DNA of 64,000 nucleotides from Chionoecetes opilio. Its lineage: Eukaryota > Arthropoda > Malacostraca > Decapoda > Majidae. Position 1 is the stretch's first letter. Every line of letters begins with the position of its first letter. The position numbers and the translations under genes are program-made. Shown in pieces: positions 34,125-45,703 of the stretch. The notes beneath the pieces are model-generated. The model worked only from the letters and a program-made list of their open reading frames with translations. It was not told where the DNA came from and made no database searches. The stretch is from assembly GCA_016584305.1 (NCBI GenBank), contig JACEEZ010000381.1, positions 62,001-126,000 on the forward strand, in the 5' to 3' direction.

Positions 34125-34905
34125 TTCGCCATTTAATATTTTGCTCAAAAACATTTTACATGGAGAATATCAATAGAAGCGGAATTTAATTAGCTTTCCA
34201 TTGTTATATTTTGTTTTCTGATAAATGAATTAGCAGCATGCATACATTAGCGTTAACTAAATAAATAACATCATCAATCGGGAAAAATTACCCGATTTCA
34301 TGATCATTTTAGTTAGTTAACGCTAATTTATGTATGGTTCTAATTCATTTATCAGAAAACGAAGTATAACAATGGAAAGCTAATTAAATTCCGCTTCTAT
34401 TGATATTCTCCATGTAAAATGTTTATGAGCAAAATATTAAATGGCGAAGAGTTAAAGTTCATGCATTTTTCTTGAGAGTCTCATAATGGCATTTTTTTAG
34501 TCTGTTTTACGGTCTTTTATTTGATAATATTATAGAACAAACATTTCCGAAGATAACAATATATCTTTTATACTGATAAACATATATTAGGTACGAAATT
34601 ACCCGATTTCATGATGTTATGTATTTAGTTAACGCTAATTTATGCATGCTGCTAATTCATTTATCAGAAAACAAAATATAGCGATGGAAAGCTAACTAAA
34701 TTCCGCTTATATTGATGTTCTCCATGTAAACTGTTTTCGAGAAAAATATTAAATGGTGAAGAGTTTAAGTTCGTGCATATTTCTTGCGAGTCTCATAATG
34801 GCATTTCTTTAGTGTGTTTTACGGGTTTTTATTTGATAATATTATAGAACAAACATTTCCGAAGATAACAATATATCTTTTATACTGATAAACATATAAT
34901 TAGGT
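34125..34905. mobile_element. AT-rich palindromic MITE, two nested copies
   Basis: 34130-34290 and 34305-34460 are inverted arms meeting at AATCGGGAAAAATTACCCGAT. A second right arm follows at 34590-34900. Landmarks as in the copy at 43300-44060 (TTAGCGTTAACTAAATAAAT; GGAAAGCTAATTAAATTCCG). Confidence 0.8.
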
Positions 34906-35269
34906 AGGTAAACTTGTCATCTCGGTGGCCTCGTACAGACTCCGTCCGTGACGTCATCAATCTCAGGCGCAGGCTATACAGACGGCTTTGGCACAACTCA
35001 CTACCGCTACCGCGATAATAGAAGTTGGTACTACTGCTTACAATAATGAAAATAATAATAATTACTATTATTATCATCATTGTTATCATTATTATTATCA
35101 TTATTGTTATCATTACTAATATTATTATTATTTTAATGACTTTCACTACATAGTTGATTCATCTGTTTTCTCATATTTTGATGGAGGTTCTTTTCATGCT
35201 CATATTTCATGCTCAACATGCTCATATGTTTATTTACATTTGGATTGGATTACAATTGGGATTGGATTA

Positions 35270-36200
35270 CAAGTCTTCACTTGTAAGCTTAGGATTTCAT
35301 GGAGCATCAGTCATGATGATTTACATCAACGACTTGGATAGTGGGATTAGCAGTGATATCAGCAAGTTTGCTGATGATACTAAGGTAGGTAGGATTATTG
35401 GATCACAGTTTGATGTAAACATATTGCAGGGAGACTTAGATAAACTTAATGAGTGGGTAGTCAGACGGCAGATGGAATTTAATATTGATAAGTGCAGCGT
35501 TATGAATGTTGGTAGAAAAAACCCTGGTAATAGATACACCATACGCAATGTATCGCTGAAAAGATCAGAAGGTGAAAAAGATCTTGGAGTGAGGGTGAGC
35601 CCAGACCTCCGACCTAGGAAACAATGTATTGAAGCTAGAAATAGAGCTAATAGTGTTAGGATTCATTACCAGAAGGGTTAAAAGTAGATGTGCGGAAGTT
35701 ATTCTAAAGCTTTATCTGGCTCTAGTCAGACCTCACCTAGACTATGCGGTTCAGTTTTGGTCTCCATATTACAGGATGGATATAGCCTTGTTAGAATCAG
35801 TGCAGAGAAGGATGAACAAAATGATACAAGGAATGCGTAACTTTAGTTATGAGTAGATTGAAGTTATTAAAGTTACACTCACTCGAGAGACGTAGAGTAA
35901 GGGGCGATTTGATAGAAGTTTTTAAGTGGATAAAGGGATTTAACAAAGGAGAGGTAGGAAAAGTTCTTACGGCTATTAACCAGGGTAGAACAAGAAGTAA
36001 CGGATTCAAGCTGGAAGGACGTAGATTTAGAAAGGAAATAGGGAAAAACTGGTTCACAAATAGGGTGGTGAATGATTGGAATGGACTCAGTAGACAGGTA
36101 GTTAGTGCGGAGTCATTAGGGAGATTTAAAGAGGGGCTGGATAGGTTCATGGATGGGATGGAAGGTGGATGTAAGTAGTGTTAGGTGACAGGAACTACCA
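35270..36200 (+). pseudogene. LINE family C (CR1-like) RT C-terminal part
   Basis: Frames carry MIYINDLDSGISSDISKFAD-DTK, LNEWVVRRQMEFNIDKCSVM and KDLGVRVSPDL to a stop near 35681. After a one-base shift come LYLALVRPHLDYAVQFWSPY and VQRRMNKMIQGMR (to 35856), and after another shift SLERRRVRGDLIEVFKWIKG and FTNRVVNDWNGLSRQVVSAE with a stop at 36178. These are the RT palm end (YADD-type box as FADDTK), thumb and C-terminus of the CR1/Rex-like group commonly found in animals. It is 5'-truncated, with two shifts. Confidence 0.85.
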
Positions 36201-36366
36201 CGTGTAGTTCCTGTCACCTGTTCCTGTAGCTCCAAACTTTTGTTTTGCCACCCCACTTTTACCTTGGTCCCAAGTTTTTTAGTGCTAGAAACGCCACTGA
36301 GTAGACGCCGATTGGGATTCGGCGCTACTCGGCTAGCTACTCTAGAATGTGTGAAAGGGGCTTAAG

Positions 36367-37178
36367 ACTAAGTCACGAATGGAAAATAAACGGTCATTTT
36401 TTTGTCACGATAAAGCTACGATAACCACGATAGTGCCATGAACGTATTCCGATAGCGTCAAGAGTTAGCAACATGCCCTACACGTGCGTGGGTGTTGGTG
36501 GTGGAGAAGGAACAGGGGGTAGAGAAACAGGGGTGGGTGTTGGTGATGGAGAATGGGGGGAAAGGGGGGAGGGGAGTTGTAATAAAGAAGGGGGTGTTGG
36601 TGTTCGTGGGGAAATGGGGGGGGTTAGAGAGAGAAGGCGTTGTTGGGGGTTATGGCGATGTGAGTGGTTAAACGGGGGTGAGTGGTATCACCACGCGGTG
36701 ATGTAGTAGGGGGTGGTGAGTAGGGGCTGTTGAATACGCCTTTAGATATTGAAAGCTGGGGTTGCCACACAACGCCAGTATTTCTATTTTTTTATTGTAA
36801 AAATGTACAACTGCGGGCTTTACTATAAGACCTTTTCTGTTGCTGTTTTGTTACATTAATATATGTAGATAATTTTCTCGCATGTTTTTATTGAAAATGG
36901 GACATATTAATCGTAGAATAAGCATTGGTCAAATGATTCACTGCACGCCCACAATTCACGATTATTATAGGATGAAGGGCCAGAAATATACAACCTTTTC
37001 TACACAGAGAAATTTTTTGATTTTTGATCATATAGCATTTGATTTATACATATATATATAAATGCAACTGACGAATACCAGCAAAGTATATAAAAAAACA
37101 TTAATGTTTACCACAGTGTGTTGGTGCCTGAGGTACGACACTTTCTTCAGACTACCACACGTGGCTTTAATCCCAAGA
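36367..37178. other. Spacer; G-rich tract 36490-36720
   Basis: 36370-36470 has CACGATAAAGCTACGATA-type motifs also seen at 46070-46160. 36490-36720 carries many GGGG runs on one strand and could fold as G-quadruplex. The 77-codon Gly-rich frame there is composition-driven. Confidence 0.5.
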
Positions 37179-37187
37179 ACCCCCTCC

Positions 37188-38927
37188 AAAGGCTTTGCCT
37201 CCTCGTGCAGCGCCTCGAGAGCCATCACCAGGACCTCCAGCGACTCAGCAAAGATTACTACATCATCGGCAAAAACAAGATCAGTGATCTTGGTGTTGCC
37301 GACGGATGCTCCACAACCACTTTGATCTACAACCTTGTCCAATACCCAGTCCATACAAGCGTTGAAAAGTGATGGGGCAAGGACGCACCCTTGCCTCACT
37401 CCTGTATTCACAGGAAAGAAGCTGGATACACCTGCCCCACACTTCACAGCACTCTCAGTCCCAGAATACAGACCAGTTATCAAACCAATAGTCCTTGCAG
37501 GAATCCCTCGAAGTCGCAGAAGATCCCAAAGTGACTCACGATGCACTGAGTCAAACGCCTTCTTGAGATCAACATAGGCTGCAAGCATCCCCTGTCGAAA
37601 CTCACGTTGGCGTTCCACCAGGACACGAAGCGCTAGGATACGGTCCGTTGTTGACTTACCAGGCGTGAACCCAGACTGCTGAGGTCTCTGATGCTTCACC
37701 AGATGACTGCGAATCCGTGTCAGCAATAGATGGGCAAGCACCTTGCCTGGTACGCTGAGCAGTGTAATACCGCGGTAATTGTTGCAGTCCTGACGGTCCC
37801 CTTTCCCTTTCCAGATAGGGACGACCAGCCCCCTTTTCCAGTCAGGAGGAATGGTACCTGATTGCCACACGGCAGTCAAGACAGCATGCAACCCGCGGAT
37901 CATGGCCTCACCCCCAGCTTTGAGGAGCTCCGCACTGATATTACAAACACCAGCTGCCTTTCCACCCCTCAACTTTGCTACAGCCTCTCTGACTTCGTCA
38001 AAAGAGGGTGCGGTTTCGTCAATGGGAGGATCGGCATCCACTGCCCGTAACCCAGTGGTGTGAAGCTGCTCATTTGGAGGGTCCACCGTGAACAACTGCC
38101 CAAAGTACTCAGCCCAAACCCAGTGGTGTGAAGCTGCTCAGTTGGAGGGTCCACCGTGAACAACTGCCCAAAGTACTCAGCCCAACGAGCAAAGCCTTTG
38201 GGACTTGAGGTCTCCTGGCTCAAGACCAAGGTCCAGGAGTTTGGAGACTTACTAGATGAAGCAGTACAGTCTGTTCATGCGTGTGGCGAGGAAATTGAGA
38301 TCTTGGAAAGTTTTACATACCTTGGTAGCGCAGTCCATAATGACGGCGGGTCACGTCAAGAAGTCTTACGGCGGATTGGCATAGCCCACGTTGTTATGGA
38401 CTCGCTCAGCGGGAGTATTTGGCGTTGTCGGTACCTGTGCAGAAGGACAAAGATCCGGATCTTCAAGTCGCTTGTGATCCCTGTCTTACTCTATGGTTGT
38501 GAGACATGGACATTAAATAGTGACTTGAAGAGACGAATCAATGCCTTTGGTAATAAGTGTCTTCGCAGAATCATGGGGTATCGCTGGGATGATTACGTGT
38601 CAAATCAGCAATTGCCCCGTGAGACTGAATCGAGGCCTATTACCTGCATAGGTAATGCGCCAACTTCGGCTATATGGGCATGTGGCACGCTACCCTGAAA
38701 CCGATCCTTCCCATCGGGTTGTATCTGTAAGAGGCAATCCGATGTGGAGGAGGCCAAGGGGGCGCCCACAAGGCTCGTGGCTGGGGCAAGTTGATGTTTC
38801 TTGTCGAGAGCTGCTTGGTATGGGAAAGGAGCCTGCATGGGAGCTCGCGCGTGGTGACCCCCGGGAGTGGCGTCGTAGGGTGGGCGAGGTGACGCGCCCC
38901 CCGGCGTATGCCCCCAATGATTGATTG
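37188..38927. mobile_element. RTE-type LINE copy 2, twin-primed (5' half inverted)
   Basis: Flanked by the 9-bp duplication ACCCCCTCC (37179-37187 and 38928-38936). 37188 to about 38190 encodes on the minus strand the front of the RT: FDEVREAVAKLRGGKAAG, NYRGITLLSVPGKV, VDLKKAFDSVHRESLWDLL, GVRQGCVLAPSLFNACM and FADDVVIFAE. From about 38188 the plus strand encodes the rest: GLEVSWLKTKVQEFGDLLDE, LYGCETWTL, YGHVARYPETD and PPAYAPND with a stop at 38924, then an (ATTG)n tail. The junction has an 11-bp overlap (GCAAAGCCTTT). Next to it a ~70-bp segment is tandemly repeated (38050-38186). A small deletion shifts the frame near 38650. Confidence 0.9.
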
Positions 38928-38936
38928 ACCCCCTCC

Positions 38937-39378
38937 CTCCCTTGGAAGCCGTGCGTTTGTACGTCTGGCAGCGTATCTTCCTCAGACCTTTTTCGAAGAT
39001 TATTGTATATATATGCTATGCCATTTGGAGCCGTAACTTTCTTGCAATCATACTTCACTTGAACAACAATACTGTTGTACCTCATATTTATCACGTTCTT
39101 AATAATCATGTATAAGATATATATCAGTACAACACATATTCATTCATATATACGAAGATTGTGATTAACATGGAGATTGAAGTGTATGGGATATGTATGT
39201 GAGTAATTCATGATACTATGAAAGTAACTTAATTACTGAGAGGGGCTCTAATGTGGAGTAAACGAAAAAAACGATTTACGAAAAAGTGAATAGTCACCCA
39301 TGCTGCCCGCACGATAAAACGGAAAAAATGTAAATATATTAGTACATGGGAACTCTGGCCTCTGCGTCTAAAGGCCTA
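38937..39378. other. No gene seen
   Basis: AT-rich sequence between the RTE insertion and the LTR-like fragment. No frame or repeat recognised. Confidence 0.4.
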
Positions 39379-39433
39379 TTGCTTCAACATCTGCGGCAAA
39401 TCTTCATAATAAGACGAGAAAGGGTAATGAGAG
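39379..39433 (-). mobile_element. LTR-like fragment (left) of Bel/Pao element
   Basis: A 55-bp match, in direct orientation, to 45649-45703 (AACATCTGCGGCAAATCTTC, AATAAGACGAGAAAGGG). The two copies bracket the Bel/Pao coding remains, so they are probably parts of its 3' and 5' LTRs. Confidence 0.55.
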
Positions 39434-39559
39434 CTAGGGTCTCGGTAATAAGAGGGTAACGCCATTCATAGGCCCTATATTAAACGCTACTGGGCGCCAT
39501 CTTAGTTCCAGGGCCTCTCTGTTCACCCAAGACCCACGGAAATTCTCAAGGCATGACCC

Positions 39560-39852
39560 CGCAGTATATCATGTTATACATGTATAAAGGATATACTGTT
39601 ATTTTCGGAAATGTTTGTTCTATAAGATTATCACATAAAACACAGTAAAACACATTAAATAAAGGTCATTATGAGACTCTGAAGAAATATGCATGAACTT
39701 ACAATTCACTTAAACACGTTGTCATGTAAAACTTTGTGGAATAACTTATAAAATGGAAGATATCTATAGAAGCAGAATTTTATTAGCTTTCCATTGATAT
39801 ATTTCGTTTTCTGATACATACAGTAGTACCATGCAAACATTAGCGTTATTAT
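39560..39852. mobile_element. AT-rich palindromic MITE arm truncating the Bel/Pao RT
   Basis: Same arm as 27605-27895, ending at GCGTTATT near 39852, directly against the RT coding sequence. Confidence 0.65.
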
Positions 39853-40449
39853 CTCCTGAAGCAGTATTTCCACTAAATCAGGGTTGAGGGATGGGCCAGT
39901 CAGTAGACAGTCATTCAGTGATATTCCATTATAGCTACGAGCTAATGCATCAAAAACAGGTCTAATCTTAGTACTCACACTGCTTTCTCTCACTACAGGA
40001 CGGTGAGGCAGGTAATAGGTAGGGTAAGGACTAGTAATCACATCACATGGAATTTCCTCAATAATACCATCCCTCTCATAATCATCAAAAACCTTATAAT
40101 ACTCTGTTTTAAGCTCAACATCCTTATACAGCTTGGTATGTAATATATCTAGTCTCTTTATAGCAAGTGTTTCATTCTCTATAAGATCACCCTTTGCTGC
40201 TTCACTCTTTCAAGGCAGGGCTACTTCATATCTACTATCTACAAACTTAATGCTCTTAGAAAACTCCTGCAAGGTAGAGTTAGACTCAAAAAGACAATCA
40301 GATTCCTTAGAAGTAATCCCCACAGACTCTAAGTCCCAAAACTTGCTTACATCATAGTCTGACAGTCTGACACCTTGGAAATACACAGCATTTGATGTGA
40401 AGTTAAATGAGAATATGGAACAGCATGCCAAGCTCCAGACAGAATCCAA
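39853..40449 (-). pseudogene. Bel/Pao reverse transcriptase, N-terminal part
   Basis: The minus-strand frame includes FWDLESVGITSKESDC (~40350) and RYEVALP, then a TGA at 40210-40212 where a Trp codon is expected, then an open frame through DDYERDGIIEEIP, VVRESSVSTKIRPVFDALAR and SLNDCLLTGPSLNPDLVEIL. This is the start of the Pao-type RT; the catalytic palm, RNase H and integrase are missing, cut at the MITE arm. Confidence 0.85.
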
Positions 40450-40457
40450 CCAAAAAC

Positions 40458-41039
40458 TTAATTCTGTGCTACTATTCCATCAACTTGAAAAGTATCACTG
40501 GGGATCAAGAATTGCCAGTATGCATCAAGACCAAAATATATATTTATATCCATCTGGAAATTATTCAAGTGATCATCAGCAAGCTCTACATGGGAAAAGG
40601 CACTCAATAAGTTATGAGGAACAGTTGGTCTAATCAAAGGTTGACATATCTTAGGAATTTCAACAGCAATCAATGAATATGATGCATTATTACAATCAAG
40701 TAATTTCAGAGAATAAATGTTACTTTGCCTGCTCTTATTTGACTTGTCACCATCAAATGCTGAATATGAAATTGTCTGACTAAAAATCCACTTAGATTTA
40801 CACCTTTTAGCAAGATTACTACTTACATAGGTTCTGTCAGACCCACTGTCAAACATAAGTTTAGCATCATAAAGAATACCATTAGCTCCAACAACCTTAA
40901 CCTTTGCTGTTTGCAAAATAGTACATGTTTCATTACTGGAGGCAATATTTTGAAGAGCAACACTACCTTGCTGAACTGATGAACTCTTACCGTTGGCATC
41001 ACTAGTGAGTTCAGATCTGTGTTCAGGTATAACCTTCAT
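40458..41039 (-). pseudogene. Bel/Pao aspartic protease region
   Basis: Minus-strand frame of 193 codons with AKLMFDSGSDRTYVSSNLAK, in which the active-site DSG is intact, as in the DUF1758-type protease of Bel/Pao elements. It lies between the zinc knuckles and the RT, the normal order gag-protease-RT. A stop and shift separate it from the RT region. Confidence 0.85.
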
Positions 41040-41063
41040 GTGGTCATTACTAATATTTGAATT

Positions 41064-42305
41064 CTATTTAATGCCACACATTAGAATATTGTGATTACCA
41101 TTACATTTTACACACTTAGCAAAGCATCCCTTAGCAATATGCCCTTTACTTAAACCTTTAAAACACAAACTGGCAGATTGAATTCTATCAGCACGTTCCC
41201 TTCCACTTAATTTCAATATTTCAAAGCATTTCTCTGATTTATGTCTCTTGCTTCAAAACCCACAAGAAAACTTCAGACGAGGCGTGAAGAGCTGAAGCAG
41301 AAGACCCTTTCTCCCTTGACCCCTTCATGTACCAATTCCTTCTTTCTTCAGATGCATGTTGCCTTTCTAAATTCTCTGAAGTAACATCCTTGAAAGTCTC
41401 CGAACGTTCAATGCTCTCTACTTCTTCTTGCAGGAACTGCAGGAGCCAATCCAAGTCGCTTTCACGTCCAGCATCTTTCCGAGCCCACTCCAGTCGTATT
41501 TCATTTGGAAGACGGGATAGGATGATTGGTGTTAGAAAGACTTCACACTGCTTACCAGTGACACCCAATGTTTCTAAACTTCTGATGTGTGTCAGTAGTT
41601 CGTCACGTAGACTCCAGAGTTGGGACACGTACTTAAGACCTCTTGCCTTCACAGGAACCTTGCCTTTTAAAAGAGCTTGAACATGGGCAAATATGATTCT
41701 CTCAGGCCTTCCAAATCTCTCCTTCAGTAGTGTACAAGCAGTCTTATAATTGGCGCTTGTGTGAGAAAGACCAGATATGACAGATTTAGCTTCTTCTTCC
41801 AACAGTGAAACTAAATAGCTAAATTTGCGTATCACAGGAAGGTCTGCATCATCAAGATGAGGCATAAATTGGTCCCAAAAGGACTGCCATTCTGTAACTT
41901 CTCCCTTAAACTTTGGAAGTTCTAACTTAGGCAACCTTACTTGTGCAGCAGAGGCTTCGCCACTTGAGCTACAAGCATCAGCAACATCCTTATTACTTAG
42001 CAGATCTTGCAATTTCTCAGAGGCCTTGATCCTGTGTATAAGAGCCTTAGATCTGAAGTCAGCTGCCACATCTAAGTCTTCTTCAAGGCATCACTCTCTA
42101 ACTCCATTTCTAGTTCTGACTGCACTTCATCTAGCTTAGACAGGCATCGATCAAAGTCATCAGTTGTACTTTTAAGCTCAAAAACTGTGACATCTGGCCT
42201 TTGTAATAAGCTCAGAAGCTGGTTTGATAGTCTGCAAACCCAACCTTTAGCAGCAGCTTTCGACTTCTGTAGTTTCTCCATCTTATGTCTGTCTGTATGC
42301 CACAA
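41064..42305 (-). pseudogene. Bel/Pao gag with zinc knuckles
   Basis: An N-terminal frame from MEKLQKSKAAAKGWVC (42281) runs to a stop near 42072. A one-base shift leads into 42069-41239 with LPKLELPKFKGEVTEWQSFW, LKERFGRPERIIFAHVQALL and LPNEIRLEWARK, the retrotransposon peptidase-linked gag (DUF1759 type). After a stop, 41238-41064 carries two zinc knuckles. The first (CFKGLSKGHIAKGC) has Gly where the second Cys belongs; the second (CVKCNGNHNILMC) is intact. Several breaks make this copy inactive. Confidence 0.85.
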
Positions 42306-43177
42306 AATTACTCACAAGAGGTCCTTATGCGGGGTTCACACTTCCCGTATTTGCGACGTCCGTCTTGCCAACGTGACGTCATCGTGACGTCACTTCCTGC
42401 TTGTGTGACCTTAAAAGACGTAGCGTCTGGAGGCAAAAGATTCGGAGCCTCCAATTCTTTTGGCGGGCTGCGTGAGCGGTGGTGCCACAATTTATAGAAC
42501 ATTATACGTAACTAAGTTTTGCAATATCAAAATAATGCTATTTCCAAGGTCTGATTTAAAATATATTTATTAGCAGTGATTCTGGAAGACAATATTAGTA
42601 ATGGAAGACATACATGATGTGAAAATATTGTGTTCCGCTGCTTGAAGGCGGATGAGCGGCACCGCTGCTTGAATATATGCTCCACCAACACCACTACCTC
42701 TGTGTATTTTAATGCGTTATTTCTCGTGTTCTCTAGTTGAACTAGTTATAACCCTCTCACGTGCCCCTCTAGTAGCTACTATATACCATCCTTCCTACAG
42801 CATCACGCTACGCCACCAACACACTATACAGGCCGTGTAATAGGTAGTAATTATTAGTGACTTGAAAAATAGCGCCACGACTGCGATATGTGGAAACACT
42901 TGTGGACCCCGCTATACAGATTCCACTTGTAAACTTTGCAATAGACTGTTGTCAGGGGATTGTAGCGCTATATAAATAGGCCAGGGAGAGAAGGGGGATA
43001 TAGTGAAGGGAGTAATAGGTGTGTCATGGGGTACAAAAGGGAGGAAGTAAGGAAAGCAAGGAGGTTTTATACTGCAATGTTTTCTGATAAGAGCGAGCGG
43101 GAGTGATCGACCAATGAGACGAGGTAACGTCATCGTGACGTCACGGTGACGTCACGATAACAAGCACGGCCTCCTTA

Positions 43178-44816
43178 ACAAGGCCTGAGCGACGTGACGT
43201 CACAGCCTCGTGACGTCTTCAGCCTCGGTCATCTCACCCGCTCCGTCCTCTCCCTCGCTTTGTCTGTCCCACGTATATTATACAGTAATTTATAAATGCT
43301 ATTTATAAATGTTATCTTCGTAAATGTTTGTTATATAATATTATCAAATAAAAAACAGTAAAACACGCTAAAGAAATGCCATTACGAGACTCTGAAGAAA
43401 TATGCATGAACTTATTATTCACTTCAACTCTTCGCCATTTAAAACTTTGCGAGTCAACATTTACCATGAAACATATCAATAGAAGCGCAATTTTATTAGC
43501 TTTCCATTGATATATTTCGTTATCTGATAAATTAATTAGAGCCATGCATAAATTAGTGTAGATAAATAAATAAAATCATCAATCGGGTAATTTTCCCGAT
43601 TGATGATGTTATTTATTTAGTTAACGCTAATTTATGCATGGTACTAATTCATTTATCAGAAAACGAAATATATAAATGAATAAATAACATCATTACATAC
43701 ATTATCGTTAACTAAATAAATAACATCATCAATCGGGTAATTTTCTCGATTGATGATGTTATTTATTCACTTATATATTTCGTTTTCTGATAAATGAATT
43801 AGTACCATGCATAAATTAGCGTTAACTAAATAAATAACATCATCAATCGGGAAAATTACCCGATTGATGATTTTATTTATTTATCTAACGCTAATTTATG
43901 CATGGTTCTAATTCATTTCTCAGATAACGAAATATATCAATGGAAAGCTTATAAAATTGCGCTTCTATTGATATGTTTCATGGTAAATGTTGACTCGCAA
44001 CGTTTTAAATGGCGAAGAGTTGAAGTGAATAATAAGTTCATGCATAGTTCTTCAGTCTCGTAATGGCATTTCCTTACCGTAGATAACAGTGAAGCATGAT
44101 TGTATAATCTACCCTGTTTCAGCGTTGTTTTATGCTTTGTATCTGCAAATATAACTGTTGCGCATTTTGCTTCTCACGTTTTTCTTCGCGCGATGACAGA
44201 CAGTAAACAATAGCTTTTCGGGCGACAGGACGCAGACTTGCCAGATCTTTCAAACTTTAATAGAATTTATTTTCACGTTGGCAGAGGAATTTTTATATAT
44301 CCAAGCATCTTCCGCAGCTAATATATAGAGACTTGTTTTACGTTACCTCTAATTTCCCTGAATTCCCCAGAGTGGCGACTCAACTGTTGGGTTAAAATAC
44401 TAGCTGGCGACTTTACTGTAGTAGGTATAGTGAGGTCGCCACTCGGTTTTATTTGTGTCATTTGTTCATTTATAGCCCTAATATGACACAGATGAAGACA
44501 CAAAATGACACAGACTCTCCAGATAGCCCCTTCTAACTTTTCTGAAATCATGGATGTACAAATGTAGGTATTAACGCCACCACACGTCTGTAAATAACAA
44601 AGAAACGTAGAACTGGCGACTTCACTGTTATCTACGGTAGCGTGTTTTACTGTTTTTTATTTGATAATATTATAGAACAAACATTTACGGAGATAGCATT
44701 TATAAATAGCATTTATAAATTACTGTATAATATACGTGGGACAGACAGAGCGAGGGAGAGGACGGAGCGGGTGAGATGACCAAGGCATTGACGTCACGGC
44801 CCATCGCTCAGCAGGC
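43178..44816. mobile_element. 1.6 kb fold-back element with nested palindromes
   Basis: The outer arms 43178-43390 and 44640-44816 are inverted copies (GGTCATCTCACCCGCTCCGTCC, GTCTGTCCCACGTATATTAT, AGTAATTTATAAATGC). Inside, 43390-44075 is a run of AT-rich palindromes built from TTAGCGTTAACTAAATAAAT and AATCGGG/CCCGATT turns, and 44085-44640 is an inverted, diverged copy of the 31275-31980 duplication unit. No coding sequence. Confidence 0.8.
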
Positions 44817-44824
44817 CTGTATAA

Positions 44825-45563
44825 GAAGATTGTGTAACAAGACGGACTTCAGTGGTTCGGATCCCACGAAAAACTGTAGGTCCCTCCGCTCTACGGAGTC
44901 CTTCTTCCCCTGTCCAATCTCTGGAAAAAATTAAAAAAAACAAAAAAAAACTTTTAATCTCAGACTTCTTTCACTAAATTTTTCACAATTTCCTTCCTCC
45001 TGTTGGTATATGTTGGACGCGGGAGATGAAGTGGAGAAATGACGCCAACCGCCCGTGCGGGGTGCCGTGGCGTTTGGGGGTGTGCGCGCGTAGTACATGG
45101 CAGTGACAAAAAAGCAAAACAAACCCAAAACAAGACAAGAAACAAACAACAACAACAACAAAAACAAGATAAGAAGAAAGAAGAGAAGAAGAAAAAAGAA
45201 CGAAGAGAAGAAGAAAACAAGTCAAGCCTGAAGAAAGAAAAAAAAGAACAAAAACCAAAACTGAAGAACTGGTGGGCGGCGGGTGTGGGCGCGGGGTTGT
45301 CCTGGGTGTGTCCGGGGCACCATCTTCCGAGGCCCATGTCCTGCCAAGCCGCCTCAGAGTGGTTTCTGTTTGCTCGTGCGAGATGGGAAAGCGTGTCGTT
45401 AGGTCGAGATCGACTCACAACAACAACATACAAACACGTACAGCACCTGGGTCAAGCCCCGGAGACTTTTTCTCTTACTAGTCTCCTTTCTCTCACCCAT
45501 CTATTCTTCTCCCTGTCCCCACTTCCCCATCTCCTGCTTTCTCTTTTTATATTCTGATTCTGA
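44825..45563 (+). mobile_element. Possible SINE/LINE with (ATTCTG)n tail
   Basis: It starts near a B-box-like GGTTCGGATCCC (44855-44866) and ends TATATTCTGATTCTGATTCTG, a tail type used by CR1/L2-group elements and SINEs that borrow their 3' ends. The body is A-rich (AAACAACAACAACAACA). The Arg/Lys-rich and Phe-rich frames here are compositional. Confidence 0.45.
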
Positions 45564-45648
45564 TTCTGACGGACGTAGCAAATACGTGAAGTGTGAACCA
45601 GGCCTTAAAGTCTTCACCTCCCGGGTATGGGCACCAAAAGGTTGAATT

Positions 45649-45703
45649 GCTTTAACATCTGCGGCAAATCTTCATAATAAGACGAGAAAGGGTAATGAGA
45701 GCA
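45649..45703 (-). mobile_element. LTR-like fragment (right) of Bel/Pao element
   Basis: Matches 39379-39433. On the minus strand it is followed by CAACCTTTTGGTGCCCATAC, an arrangement like LTR end plus primer binding site, and after the 3.3 kb insert by the gag start. Confidence 0.55.

Larger units (their letters stand above)
33814..36299. mobile_element. Non-autonomous hAT element, 2.5 kb, full of other repeats
   Basis: Termini CAGTGGCGGTTCTA and TAGAAACGCCACTG (one mismatch) with the 8-bp duplication AGTAGACG (33806-33813 and 36300-36307). The left end continues in C/G runs (GGCCATGGCCCCCCC). Inside are palindromic AT-rich MITE copies, an ATT/ATC microsatellite at 35035-35140 and a LINE family C fragment; no hAT transposase is seen. 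Confidence 0.85.
33596..36366 (+). mobile_element. GTGTGAAAGGGGCTT-ended element, interrupted by a hAT insert
   Basis: 33596-33813 matches 21640-21810 inverted, and CTCCACGAGTAGACG then continues, after removal of the hAT insert, into CCGATTGGGATTCGGCGCTA and TCTAGAATGTGTGAAAGGGG at 36308-36366. The same uninterrupted junction exists at 19515-19588. The terminal motif is shared with the fold-back element 18731-20599. The left boundary is not determined. Confidence 0.6.
42331..45604. mobile_element. 3.3 kb inverted-repeat element inside the Bel/Pao leader
   Basis: The left end GGTTCACACTTCCCGTATTTGC, then GACGTCCGTC, matches in reverse complement the right end GACGGACGTAGCAAATACG, then AAGTGTGAACC. 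To the left lie the gag start and a short leader; to the right lie a TTTTGGTGCCC primer-binding-site-like stretch (45625-45640, minus) and the LTR fragment. So it sits in the 5' leader of the Bel/Pao element. It contains the fold-back element 43178-44816 and the repeat 44825-45563. No transposase. Confidence 0.7.

Noticed and set aside
36473..36706. Gly-rich 77-codon protein
   Set aside because: Translation of a GGGG-rich tract with no supporting context.
44960..45557. Phe/Ser-rich and Lys/Glu-rich frames on both strands
   Set aside because: They arise from an A-rich stretch in a probable SINE/LINE body.
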